Source of the DNA: an uncultured Ruminococcus sp.
GTDB taxonomy: Bacteria; Bacillota; Clostridia; Oscillospirales; Ruminococcaceae
Direction of reading: 5' to 3'
DNA: 64,000 nt
Assembly (NCBI GenBank): GCA_910576995.1
Contig: CAJTLC010000014.1
Location: 5,275 to 69,274 of the forward strand
A model generated the notes under the pieces. That model was not told the origin of the DNA, did no database searches, and worked only from the letters and a program-made list of their open reading frames with translations. The translations under genes were made by a program, and so were the position numbers. Every line of letters begins with the position of its first letter. The stretch's first letter is position 1. Shown here piece by piece: positions 25,579-34,344 of the stretch.

Positions 25579-28095
25579 ATGTCAGACAATAAATTATCAC
25601 TGGAAGATATTCTTAACGAATATTCTCCTAATCCCAACGATACTTCTTCAACTCATGTCGGACGAGTTGACGCACAGAAAATTATAAACTCCACACTCCC
25701 CGATCCAGTTAAAAATCAGCCTAAAACACGGACTGCTGTTTCGCATGAGCGGAATGAACTTTTCGACAGCAACAAAAAACATACGCCTGCAAATGAAGTC
25801 AAGCCTGCCGAACTTTCCAGAAAACAGGCTGCGTTTGCAGGTTCTGACGGTCTCAGCAATGTGAAATCTACCCACGCCGCCGATGAAACCGACGACTACG
25901 GCGACCTTTCTGACAGTACGCCCAAAATACGCCGTATGTCCGATTCCACAAGAGCAAGAGAAGCCGACAGAAAAAATCGTAAGAAAAAACGGCGTTTCAA
26001 AAAATCAAAGGAAATCGAAAATCGCACGTATTCCAAAGAAACTCCCGACGGGGAATATATGTATACTCCTCCGAAGATCAAAAAGAAGAAGCGTACCAGA
26101 AGCGAAATTCTCGACGAGATAGAGGGTGGCGGAAGAAAATATGTGACGGATATTGTCCCCTCTCCAGAAGCATTGGAAGCTACAAAACCTGTTCAGCCTG
26201 CCCCGCGAGCAGAGAAAACAAGTATTAATCTAAGCACGAAGGACGCGGTCTCTCCTGATTCCCTCGACGTTCATGTTTCCCGTGACGCCGAAGAATTCAC
26301 AATGTCAAAAGCTAAGGACAAGCGTACAAAACGAATCGTGGATTTTAACTACTACGGCGACGTTCAGGACGTGGGCAGAGATATATACGAACTCAAAAAT
26401 ATTCTTTCAACCCGCGTTACAGTCCTTGTGCTGACGGCATTTCTCAGCGTGTATATCACCATTTGCAGCCGATTCGATCTGCCGATAATCGGTATGCTTC
26501 ATATCAGCCGCATACATACTTTTTTGATAACTCACCTGCTGCTCGGTCTGCTTGCAATTTTTTATTCAATGCCCGTTATTACCAAGGGCCTGAAAAATCT
26601 TGTGAAGCTGAAAGCGGACGGAGATTCCATGACCGCTATAACCGCGCTGACCTGCATTATATCGCTTCTCACGGCATTTCTGAAAACTGATATGGCGCGT
26701 CAGGAGATCATCCATGTTTATATGCCTATAGGAATACTCGCCCTGCTGTTCAATGCCGTCGGGAAACTGCTTATCCTGAAACGTGCAAAACGTAATTTCA
26801 ACTTCATTTCCCGAAGTTTCGACCGTCATGCAGTTGTTTACGTTCGCGACGAGGAATGTGCTGAACGCCTTACAAGAGGAACTCTCGGCGATTTTCCCAT
26901 AACCGCCGCCATGCGTCCAACCGATTTTCTTACGGATTTTCTGCGGTATTCCTATTCCGCGGATATAACCGACCACTTCTGTAAAAAAGCTGCTCCTGCC
27001 TGCCTGATAATTTCAATTATAACTTCGGTTTGCCTGACAATTTTCAGAACAGGAACTCTTTTATCGGTTGAATCAATAACGTTCGGATTTTCAATTTTTA
27101 GTATGCTTATTTGCGCCTGCTCCTGCATTTCTTTACCATTTACCGCTAATATCCCGCTGGAGAAAATTTCCAAGCAGACTATCGCGCACAAAGGTATTCT
27201 TCTTGGTTATCAGAGCGTTGACGATCTGTACGACGCAAATTCAATACTTGCCGACGCGGATATACTTTTCCCGGAGGGTTCGGTTAAACTTGGCGGCATA
27301 AAAGTTTTTTCAAATACAAAGCTTGACGAAGCTCTTCTTGACGCCGCAAGTCTTACAGTTCATGCCGGCAGTGTGATGCGAAGATTATTTACCGACGTCA
27401 TCCACGGGAAAGAATCCCTCCTCTATCCTATAGATAATTTTTCATATGAAGAAAATATGGGCATATGCGGATGGATAAACAACCGCAGAATCCTTTTCGG
27501 AAGCCGCGAACTTATGACAAGCCATAATATCGAGGGTATTCCGACTTTATCTCAGGAAACTGAATACGCCGATGGTCACGAACCGCTGTATCTCTCCATT
27601 TCGGGAAATTTAGCCGCAATGTTCGTGGTCGATATAAACGGCGACAGAAACGTAAAAAAATGGGCGGAACGCCTTGCGAAAAAGAAGATATGCATGATAG
27701 TAAAATCTATGGACGCTTTCATTACAGAAGAAAAAATTGCGTCGGTATATGGTATATCAAAAGATTTTATTAAAATAATCCCCAAAAAACTCCACGAAGA
27801 TTTCGATGCCGAAACAAGCAAAGTCGTAAGAATGAGCGCGTCTATGGCTTGTACGGGCAGATTCAGTTCCATGGCTCAGCTCATACTCGGCATTAAAATA
27901 ATCCATTCTTCGGCTGTCATAGGACTTATTATACAGACGGTTTCTATACTTCTCGGCTTCGGTCTGTCGATGATGCTGATACTTTCAAAGGCATTCGAAT
28001 TCGACTACATTTATATGTCGGCAACAGCTATGATAATTTATAATCTGATATGCACGGCAGTAACCTGTATTTCGGTAAACGCGAAGAAATTGTGA
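25579..28095 (+). CDS. Catalytically degenerate P-type ATPase-like membrane protein
   Basis: 838 aa from ATG 25579 after GGAAGGAG. Residues 1-270 are charged and probably disordered; multiple membrane segments follow (about 275-400 and 465-520), then a cytoplasmic domain and two C-terminal helices. It aligns with heavy-metal P-type ATPases, but the key residues are gone: the CPC metal site reads CSCISLPF (about 513), and the phosphorylated DKTGT position reads ADILFPEGSVKL (about 557-568), with Pro where the Asp should be. TGDN and GDGxND are also missing. It therefore cannot be a pump by the known mechanism and may be a pseudoenzyme sensor or scaffold. It is followed 24 bp later by an LCP wall protein, suggesting a cell-envelope role. 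Confidence 0.75.
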   Translation: MSDNKLSLEDILNEYSPNPNDTSSTHVGRVDAQKIINSTLPDPVKNQPKTRTAVSHERNELFDSNKKHTPANEVKPAELSRKQAAFAGSDGLSNVKSTHAADETDDYGDLSDSTPKIRRMSDSTRAREADRKNRKKKRRFKKSKEIENRTYSKETPDGEYMYTPPKIKKKKRTRSEILDEIEGGGRKYVTDIVPSPEALEATKPVQPAPRAEKTSINLSTKDAVSPDSLDVHVSRDAEEFTMSKAKDKRTKRIVDFNYYGDVQDVGRDIYELKNILSTRVTVLVLTAFLSVYITICSRFDLPIIGMLHISRIHTFLITHLLLGLLAIFYSMPVITKGLKNLVKLKADGDSMTAITALTCIISLLTAFLKTDMARQEIIHVYMPIGILALLFNAVGKLLILKRAKRNFNFISRSFDRHAVVYVRDEECAERLTRGTLGDFPITAAMRPTDFLTDFLRYSYSADITDHFCKKAAPACLIISIITSVCLTIFRTGTLLSVESITFGFSIFSMLICACSCISLPFTANIPLEKISKQTIAHKGILLGYQSVDDLYDANSILADADILFPEGSVKLGGIKVFSNTKLDEALLDAASLTVHAGSVMRRLFTDVIHGKESLLYPIDNFSYEENMGICGWINNRRILFGSRELMTSHNIEGIPTLSQETEYADGHEPLYLSISGNLAAMFVVDINGDRNVKKWAERLAKKKICMIVKSMDAFITEEKIASVYGISKDFIKIIPKKLHEDFDAETSKVVRMSASMACTGRFSSMAQLILGIKIIHSSAVIGLIIQTVSILLGFGLSMMLILSKAFEFDYIYMSATAMIIYNLICTAVTCISVNAKKL

Positions 28096-28119
28096 TTCAT
28101 CAAGACAAAAGGAGATATC

Positions 28120-29484
28120 ATGGACAGAAATAAAGGCAAAAAAGATAATGACAACCGCAATACACAGACAATATACATTCCCCCCGAAGCAAGGGAATAT
28201 CACGGCGGACAGCCTGAACATGGGCAGTATCCGCCTCTAAAGCCCAGACAGCCGCGGATTTCGCCGCAAAATAACGTACCGTACCAAACCGGACAACCCC
28301 GGAATCAGCCAGGACAGCCATATCAGCAGCCATATAATAACAGGCAATACCCTCCTCCGGGAGAACCTTATTACGATCAGCAGTATTATTATGACGATCA
28401 ATATAATGGCAGGCAATATTACGGCGACCCGCGAGGGGAAAGACCTCGCCGCCGGAGATATTACGACGCTCCTCCCCCGAGACGGCGTCCCGATCAGCCA
28501 AAGCGCAAAAAGAAAAAGAAGAAGCACAGCGGCATAATTACTAAAATTCTCACAAGACTGATAACCATTCTGCTGGTGCTGTTTCTTATCCTTTTTGGCA
28601 TATATTCATGCAGTGCGCTGAGCCTGATAAAGAAAATGAATCACGTCGAAACCGGAAGCCGTTCAAGAAACGGAAGCGCGCTTTCAGACAGCAGTGTAAC
28701 AAACGTTCTGCTTATCGGCACAGACGGAAGAACTGCCGATGAAATGGGAAGATCAGACACCATGATGCTTCTTTCCATGAACAGCTCCTCCGATACTATC
28801 ACACTGACTTCGTTCATGCGCGACTGCTATGTAGATATCCCGAATTACGGCTGGGACAAGCTTAACGCTTCTTATTCCTACGGAGGCGCTGATCTGGTAA
28901 TGGATACTATCGAGAATAATTTCGGGATTCGTATAGATAATTATGTTTCTGTAAATTTCGTATCGTTCGCCAATATCGTTGACGCCGTAGGAGGTATCGA
29001 CGTAGATATTTCCGACGCGGAGGCGCAGGAAATAAACACTATTCTTCAGGCGGAAGTCAACGAGATAATGGGCGACGGCGTGCTGGACGATCTTCTGAGC
29101 GGCGGCGGAAGCGAAATTCATCTCAATGGCAAACAGGCTCTTTCGTATGCGCGTATCAGATATATCGGGAACGCGGATTTTGAGCGTACCGAAAGACAGC
29201 GGCGCGTTATCGAGCTGGTCATGGACAAAGTCAAGGGCTTTTCTCCGTCGGCGATGATGAATATTTCAACAAGCGTTCTCCCTTCGGTTGACACCAATAT
29301 GAGTACCGCCCAGCTTTATCTGCTATCTCTGCGCGCTCCACTGATGCTCGGCGATGATCGTCAGCAGATTCAGATTCCGTGTGAGGGAACTTACTACGGC
29401 GATACTATAAATGGAAGTTCAGTTCTTGTTGTTGATTTTGAATCGAATTATAGCATCATAAAAAGCAATATTTATGACGAATAA
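28120..29484 (+). CDS. LytR-CpsA-Psr (LCP) family wall-polymer ligase
   Basis: 454 aa. A long cytoplasmic Tyr/Gln/Pro-rich tail (residues 1-125), a basic stretch, one transmembrane helix (about 140-165), then the extracellular LCP domain: VLLIGTDGRTADEMGRSDTM, LTSFMRDCYVDIP, FANIVDAVGGIDVDIS, LNGKQALSYARIR and DFERTERQRRVIE. These are the polyprenyl-phosphate-binding Arg/Asp positions. LCP enzymes attach teichoic acids or capsular glycans to peptidoglycan. The unusually long Gln/Tyr-rich N-terminal tail could bind a cytoplasmic partner. Start after AAAGGAG, 24 bp behind the ATPase-like gene. Confidence 0.93.
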   Translation: MDRNKGKKDNDNRNTQTIYIPPEAREYHGGQPEHGQYPPLKPRQPRISPQNNVPYQTGQPRNQPGQPYQQPYNNRQYPPPGEPYYDQQYYYDDQYNGRQYYGDPRGERPRRRRYYDAPPPRRRPDQPKRKKKKKKHSGIITKILTRLITILLVLFLILFGIYSCSALSLIKKMNHVETGSRSRNGSALSDSSVTNVLLIGTDGRTADEMGRSDTMMLLSMNSSSDTITLTSFMRDCYVDIPNYGWDKLNASYSYGGADLVMDTIENNFGIRIDNYVSVNFVSFANIVDAVGGIDVDISDAEAQEINTILQAEVNEIMGDGVLDDLLSGGGSEIHLNGKQALSYARIRYIGNADFERTERQRRVIELVMDKVKGFSPSAMMNISTSVLPSVDTNMSTAQLYLLSLRAPLMLGDDRQQIQIPCEGTYYGDTINGSSVLVVDFESNYSIIKSNIYDE

Positions 29485-30088
29485 TAGTATAACTATACCT
29501 GAAACTCGGTCATTGTTATAAAAAAATCAGCTATAAACAGCGGATTTTTGCATTTGTGATTTGACAAGCAGAATACAAAAAAGTGTGAAAAAGCGGATAA
29601 AGGCGGTAAATTACGTAAAACTTGCGTGAAACCTCAGTATATAGCCTAATTATTAATGTGAAATTTTGTGAAAGCGTGAAGTAAATAAAATTAACGTGTC
29701 AAAAATAAATGCGCCGAAATGAGGAATTTTCCGCAATTTCCGCGCATTTATAATTTTTCTTAAAATGCTGTTTAATTACTGTTAAATAGTCTTTGTAAAA
29801 TGCCTATATATAGCGGTTTACTCATTTAAACGCTAATCATGAAATTTTAAACAGCTACGATCTTTTGTTGCCCCCAAAAAGAGTAAAATGGGGATGCCAA
29901 CCTACCAACTAAATTGACTTAGGATACCAACCAGTTGGTATCCTCGCTTTTATACGATTTGTATATTATTACTTGTGCTTGTTCCTGTCGATGAAGTCGG
30001 AAAACTGCTCAAAACTGATATGGTACAATAAAACTTGGCACAAACTAAGGAGGGGAAGTACAATAAAGTAAAAAGGAGAGAGTCAAAA
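29485..30088. other. Gene-free interval with two hairpins
   Basis: No gene seen. At 29707-29749 AAATGCGC pairs with GCGCATTT around a GAAAT/ATTTC inner stem, then TAATTTTTC: a likely terminator of the LCP operon. At 29921-29944 AGGATACCAAC pairs with GTTGGTATCCT, followed by a T-rich tract. The stretch leads into an IS3 remnant. Confidence 0.6.
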
Positions 30089-30317
30089 ATGGGAACAGGA
30101 AGACAGTACGATGAAAAATTCAAATAGGAGGCAATAAAGCTTGCAAAGGAAATAGAAGCGAAGAAAGCAGCGGAAGAGCTTGGTATACCGAAGAATACAC
30201 TTGGAGGCTGGGTAAGCAAGGCAAGAAAAGGAGAAATAGATACAGGAAATGGGAGTAGAAAACCGGAAGAATCGCTTAATATAGCAGAACAATTACAGGA
30301 ATCCAGAAAAAGAATAT
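30089..30317 (+). pseudogene. IS3-family transposase OrfA fragment
   Basis: After AAAAGGAGAG and ATG 30089 the frame reads MGTGRQYDEKFK, a TAG at 30125, then EAIKLAKEIEAKKAAEELGI and PKNTLGGWVSKARKG. This is the helix-turn-helix region of IS3-type OrfA. It is inactivated by the stop at codon 13 and loses homology near 30317, where phage-like sequence on the other strand begins. No OrfB follows. Confidence 0.85.
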
Positions 30318-30485
30318 TTAAACTTCCTCCTCGAACGGAACATACTCCGCGTCAACGATTTTTGCCGATATCTCGTCCATATACAATGCGGCTGACTTAA
30401 CGATCGAGTGCTGCTGATCAGTCGCGGCGGTATCGGCGCTCATCGTAAAATTCATGCCGCCGCAAATATTAAAAACAAAATCCAT
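30318..30485 (-). CDS. Small phage-derived protein
   Basis: 55 aa from ATG 30485, preceded by AGGAG; sequence begins MDFVFNICGGMNFTMSADTA and ends EYVPFEEEV. Its stop lies exactly where the IS fragment ends. Composition and the adjacent phage-tail fragments suggest a small gene of a tail module. Function unknown; may be a stranded remnant. Confidence 0.45.
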   Translation of the reverse strand: MDFVFNICGGMNFTMSADTAATDQQHSIVKSAALYMDEISAKIVDAEYVPFEEEV

Positions 30486-30497
30486 TCCGCTCACTCC

Positions 30498-30640
30498 TCA
30501 TATTCCGTCAGCAACCTGATGCACCAAAAGCTTGCCTGCGAGTTTTCTGTAGCTTAATCCCGCGCTGTCGATCAGTCTGAAATGCAGCGTATATACTCCC
30601 TCGCCAAGCGATTTTGTATCTTCGCTTGTGAGCATCATCC
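30498..30640 (-). pseudogene. C-terminal fragment of a phage structural protein
   Basis: A minus-strand frame ends with LHFRLIDSAGLSYRKLAGKL...VADGI and stops 12 bp before the small phage gene. Its 5' part is lost at about 30640-30660, where homology switches to the other strand. Confidence 0.5.
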
Positions 30641-30659
30641 GATTTCCGAGCTGCCGGCA

Positions 30660-31034
30660 AAATTTATTTTAAGCGGCGGCGATCAGATGCTTGGCGTTCA
30701 ATGTTGTATCGGCGTTGAAATTTCGACGAATGCAGGCAGCGGATATATCGCTTCATTTTACGACGGCGACAACGGACGTTCGGTCGATCTTTCGGCTTAT
30801 CCGACGGCGAAATACTGGTATGCGTATTTGAGGATCTATGAAGGCGTGAACGTCGACGGGATAACGATCTATCCCATGATTCGCCCGTCGGATATATCGA
30901 ATGCGGATTTCGAATCGTACAAGCCGTCGATAGCGGATTACATATCGATAGGATTTAAAGAGTATAGCAGGCGAAAATGTGAAATGTCAATAGGCGTATG
31001 GGAGTGTATTGATATGGAGTTATTTATACCATAA
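30660..31034 (+). pseudogene. C-terminal fragment of a phage minor tail protein
   Basis: The plus frame from 30660 (KFILSGGDQMLG..., SGYIASFYDGDNGRSVDLSA, VDGITIYPMIRPSDISNADF, ESYKPSIADY) resembles the terminal carbohydrate-like or receptor domain of Clostridial phage tail proteins, with the common IYPMIRP...FE.YKPS motif. The frame opens 26 codons earlier in unrelated sequence, so the N-terminal part is missing. No other prophage genes are seen nearby. Confidence 0.65.
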
Positions 31035-31083
31035 GATAACAAATGAAAACCACAAATTATAGTTTATCAGCTACATTATAGAA

Positions 31084-31118
31084 ATAACCCATGAAGAAAA
31101 TTTCTTCATGGGTTATAT
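31084..31118. terminator. Perfect palindrome, probable bidirectional terminator
   Basis: ATAACCCATGAAGAAA pairs with TTTCTTCATGGGTTAT, flanked by A- and T-rich sequence on the two sides. Confidence 0.75.
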
Positions 31119-31295
31119 TTCTTATCAGAACTATGCTTTCGCTTTGCCCTCAGTAAAATTGTGTTCGAAAATTACGTAGATAACAAAATCTTTGATTTTG
31201 CTCATCTGCGTATGCTTTAGTACGCGCACAAATCCTACGAGAACAAGTTCTAAGGTTATAATAAATTGTTAAAGGAAGAGTTGTTTTTATTTAAA
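31119..31295. repeat. Partial copy of the 37225/49198 palindromic repeat family
   Basis: 31128-31212 (TATGCTTTCGCTTT, AAAATTGTGTTCGAAAATTACG, then AAAATCTTTGATTTTGCTC and ATCTGCGTATGCTTTAG) matches 49308-49404 almost base for base. Only the right half of the element is present. Nothing else is seen in this interval. Confidence 0.75.
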
Positions 31296-33620
31296 TCAGA
31301 TTTTTGTCGGGAGTGATTTTATTTCTCCTGCGTCAAGCATCTGGAGTGCAAGCGCATCCTGTGCCGTTACGCCGTCTCCGACATTGCAGCAGTCTGCGTT
31401 GACCATGCCCTGAGCTTTAAGCTTATATTCGTCCTTATTGGTCAGATATTGGAGTATCAGAGTTGCGTCTGCTATCTCCACTTTTCCGTCGCAGTTAGCG
31501 TCGCCGATGATAGTTTTGCTTTCGATATCAGCAAGAATTTTTATATTATTTTCATAGCTGACGCCTTCTATTTCAACTGTTGAAGTCAAGCCGAGATTCG
31601 CTTTATAATCAGCGTAAATCTCGTCAAAATTATCGATCTTCTTCTCATATTTGGTAACGTACATCTGAACCATAAGAATATCGTAAATATCCTTTGTCGT
31701 GCCGTTTCCGTTGATGTCGAAATTTGTCTCGATATTGTTCCATATTTCCGCCGGAAGCACGCTGGTTTCAGCAGTTTTGGACTCGATAAGTTCTTCAAGA
31801 TAAGTGTTGACAGTAAAGTAATCGTAAAGATCAACTTCCCCGTCCATATTCACATCGGGAGCAGGACAAAGTCCGTTTTCCACATCGCGGCAGTACGAAA
31901 TGAAGAGTTCGTTCAGATCGTCCTTGTTGTATTTTAACCATGCATCTGAATCGGGCTTGATCCCCATTCTCTCGGCGGCTTGTTCGACTATAGCACTACA
32001 AGGACGCCATCTTGTGCAATAATAATAATTATCGCCATATGTTTCGGCATAATATTCGTCAGTAAAATATTCAGGTTTCAGTTCAGTGCGTGACACAATA
32101 TAGTACGATAAGTATTGTATAAAGGACTCTACCTGATCCCCAAAACCAGGCTTCTTTGGTTCCCAGTATGTTATAACCTCATCACCTTCTATATGATAAT
32201 TAGAAGTACGGCTCAACAATGTTGAAGAGCATGGATAACGCAAAAATGCTTTTTCACATCTATCCCACTCCTCTTCAGATATATAACCAGGATTATCTTC
32301 CTTATCGTTTATGTCATAATACACCATAAAAGTATAGATATCGCCGACATCAATCTGACCGTTTCCGTTAAAATCAGGATCAATAGCCCATTCCTCATTA
32401 TCGGTTTCACACACCTCGGCTATAATGTCATATTTCGCACGAAGGTAGTCCAGATGTGCGTTCAAAGCTTCAACATATTTGTATGCAGGGTTATACCATG
32501 AGTTCCTCACCTTTTTGAAAGCATAATATACACAATTTTCGTTATAATACTCAGGATCATAGTAATCGGCCTCAAGATGCTCTCTTGTCACTTTTTTTCT
32601 TGTGATAAGATATCTGACAAGCTTCTCTGCATCGTCCATATTAACAGTTCCGTCTCCGTTGTAATCTGCAATAGATTCAATGCGTGACCTTGCAGCAGCA
32701 TCAACATTTATTTTGTAAAGAGAATCAACAAATGCCAGTTGATCTTCTTTATTTTCAGGATAACGCCAAGTAAAATCTTCGTCCAAATGACGATAAAATG
32801 CATAACGGTAAAGCGTATATCCGTCCATAATGTCAACCGTTCCGTCTCCATTTATGTCTGCGTCAAGTTCTCCGCTGTCCATTTGGGCAAATATTGCCTT
32901 TTCGCCCGGCCACCACCTCGATTCTTCGAGTTTATATTCAGCATTTCCTATTATAGGAGTAGCCGAAGAAGCAATTACAATTGCCGATGTACAAAAAGCT
33001 GCTAATTTTTTCATATAATAGCTCCCTTCGTCTTCAATCTGTACTGTTGTACAGACCGTCGTTTGAATTGGTATTGGCATTTCGCTTGTGTTTAATACCG
33101 TCTGTAAAGACGTCTGTATTTGTATTGTCTGCTGCGGCTTAGTTGCTGCCGCACTTACCGATGTCTGTAAAGGCGTCTGTATCTGTTCTGCCTGCTGCGG
33201 TCGTTTTTCCGATGCGCTTAGCGATGTTTCCGTATCGATCTTATTCGATACAGGTGTGGTTAAAATAGTATCTGTCGGGGAAGAGCCTGTTTGAATTACA
33301 GAGGGATTAATTTCCGTTTCAGCTGCTGTAACGGTTTCCGTCTTGTAAACGCCATGCCCGTCATTTTCAGAAGTTGAAACAGAAACTGCAATATCAGTAG
33401 TTTCTTCCGATTCCGTAATTATTTTATCAGAGAAATAATTATCGGGTTTAATCTGAATATCTCCTATTTTCCAAACGCTGAAACATATAAGAACAACGGC
33501 GCATATTTCTGAAAAAACAAACGATGTCTTCTTTATAAGCGCAGTTCTTTTCTGTCTTGCTTTTAGAATCTCATCCCCCTTTTCATATACCCTTTCCGCA
33601 ATATCCTCATAGCTCTTCAT
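31296..33620 (-). CDS. Anti-sigma-like membrane protein fused in frame to a multi-dockerin protein
   Basis: 774 aa from ATG 33620 (GAGAGG site), overlapping the sigma-factor reading frame by 14 bp. Residues 1-30 are cytoplasmic, 31-52 transmembrane, and 55-200 Ser/Thr-rich spacer: the layout of an ECF anti-sigma or sensor. At residue 203 a complete secretory signal begins (MKKLAAFCTSAIVIASSATP) with its own AAGGGAG site, so 33014 is a plausible independent start (571 aa). The rest carries at least six EF-hand-like dockerin repeats (DINGDGTVDIMD, DYNGDGTVNMDD, DFNGNGQIDVGD, DVNMDGEVDLYD, DINGNGTTKDIYD, DANCDGKVEIAD), the last forming a C-terminal dockerin that would bind a cohesin. Confidence 0.8.
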   Translation of the reverse strand: MKSYEDIAERVYEKGDEILKARQKRTALIKKTSFVFSEICAVVLICFSVWKIGDIQIKPDNYFSDKIITESEETTDIAVSVSTSENDGHGVYKTETVTAAETEINPSVIQTGSSPTDTILTTPVSNKIDTETSLSASEKRPQQAEQIQTPLQTSVSAAATKPQQTIQIQTSLQTVLNTSEMPIPIQTTVCTTVQIEDEGSYYMKKLAAFCTSAIVIASSATPIIGNAEYKLEESRWWPGEKAIFAQMDSGELDADINGDGTVDIMDGYTLYRYAFYRHLDEDFTWRYPENKEDQLAFVDSLYKINVDAAARSRIESIADYNGDGTVNMDDAEKLVRYLITRKKVTREHLEADYYDPEYYNENCVYYAFKKVRNSWYNPAYKYVEALNAHLDYLRAKYDIIAEVCETDNEEWAIDPDFNGNGQIDVGDIYTFMVYYDINDKEDNPGYISEEEWDRCEKAFLRYPCSSTLLSRTSNYHIEGDEVITYWEPKKPGFGDQVESFIQYLSYYIVSRTELKPEYFTDEYYAETYGDNYYYCTRWRPCSAIVEQAAERMGIKPDSDAWLKYNKDDLNELFISYCRDVENGLCPAPDVNMDGEVDLYDYFTVNTYLEELIESKTAETSVLPAEIWNNIETNFDINGNGTTKDIYDILMVQMYVTKYEKKIDNFDEIYADYKANLGLTSTVEIEGVSYENNIKILADIESKTIIGDANCDGKVEIADATLILQYLTNKDEYKLKAQGMVNADCCNVGDGVTAQDALALQMLDAGEIKSLPTKI

Positions 33621-34161
33621 ATTGAAACCTCTCTTGTTCAAGCCTTGATTTTAGGGACTGCTTTGCCCTGTAAAGCAAATATGTGATCTGGCGATTAGTT
33701 TTGCCCATAATTTTTGCTGTCTGCGAAGTGTTAAAATCTTCAAAATATACCAGATAAAGCACCTGTTTATATTCAGGTTTAAGTTGTTATATCACCTTAT
33801 GAAGCATAATTTTCTGCTCGCTTTTTATATAATTATGTTCTATTTCTTCCTTGTCCGCAAGACTATAGAATTCATCAATAGGCGCTGAAACAATTTTTTT
33901 GTTTTTTCTGATATAATCTATTGCCGTAAACCTTCCAATTGAGTAGATCCATGTTTTAAAAGAACTTTTTCCGGAAAATTTAGGTTTATTAACATACAGC
34001 TTTACAAACACATCTTCAGCTATCTCTTCGGCAGCGCAGATATTATCAACAAAGTTGTTTACATACAGTACAATGCCATCCCTGTATTCACGGATTATCT
34101 CAGTTAGAGCATTTTTATCTCCTTCAAGAAAACGGCGGTAGCTACTTGCACCGTTATCCAT
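33607..34161 (-). pseudogene. ECF-type sigma factor interrupted by an in-frame stop
   Basis: From ATG 34161 (AAAGGAG) the frame gives sigma region 2 (YRRFLEGDKNALTEIIREY, AEEIAEDVFVKLY, FKTWIYSIGRFTAIDYIRKN) up to a TAA at 33787-33789. The same frame then continues without any other defect through region 4 (QLKPEYKQVLYLVYFEDF, TSQTAKIMGKTNRQITYLLY) to a TGA at 33607, overlapping the next gene's start. A single nonsense change thus splits a 184-aa protein at codon 125, removing promoter -35 recognition. It could be a recent pseudogene, a sequencing error or a readthrough site. Confidence 0.85.
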
Positions 34162-34261
34162 ATGTTAACTCCTTTCCGAAAATATATCTTCATTACTTAG
34201 TCGTTCGATTTGTTATATTGTTGCAGAAAAATTTGAAAAAATTCAGAGAAATTTTCGAAAC

Positions 34262-34297
34262 CAAAAACGCCGCACTATTTTTGTGCAGCGTTTTTCC
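34262..34297 (-). terminator. Terminator of the NSS transporter gene
   Basis: AAAAACGC-GCAC pairs with GTGC-GCGTTTTT; lies downstream of the transporter stop on the minus strand. Confidence 0.85.
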
Positions 34298-34344
34298 ATC
34301 AGGTCTATTTATGGTGTGTTGACACATTTTTATGTGAACACGAT

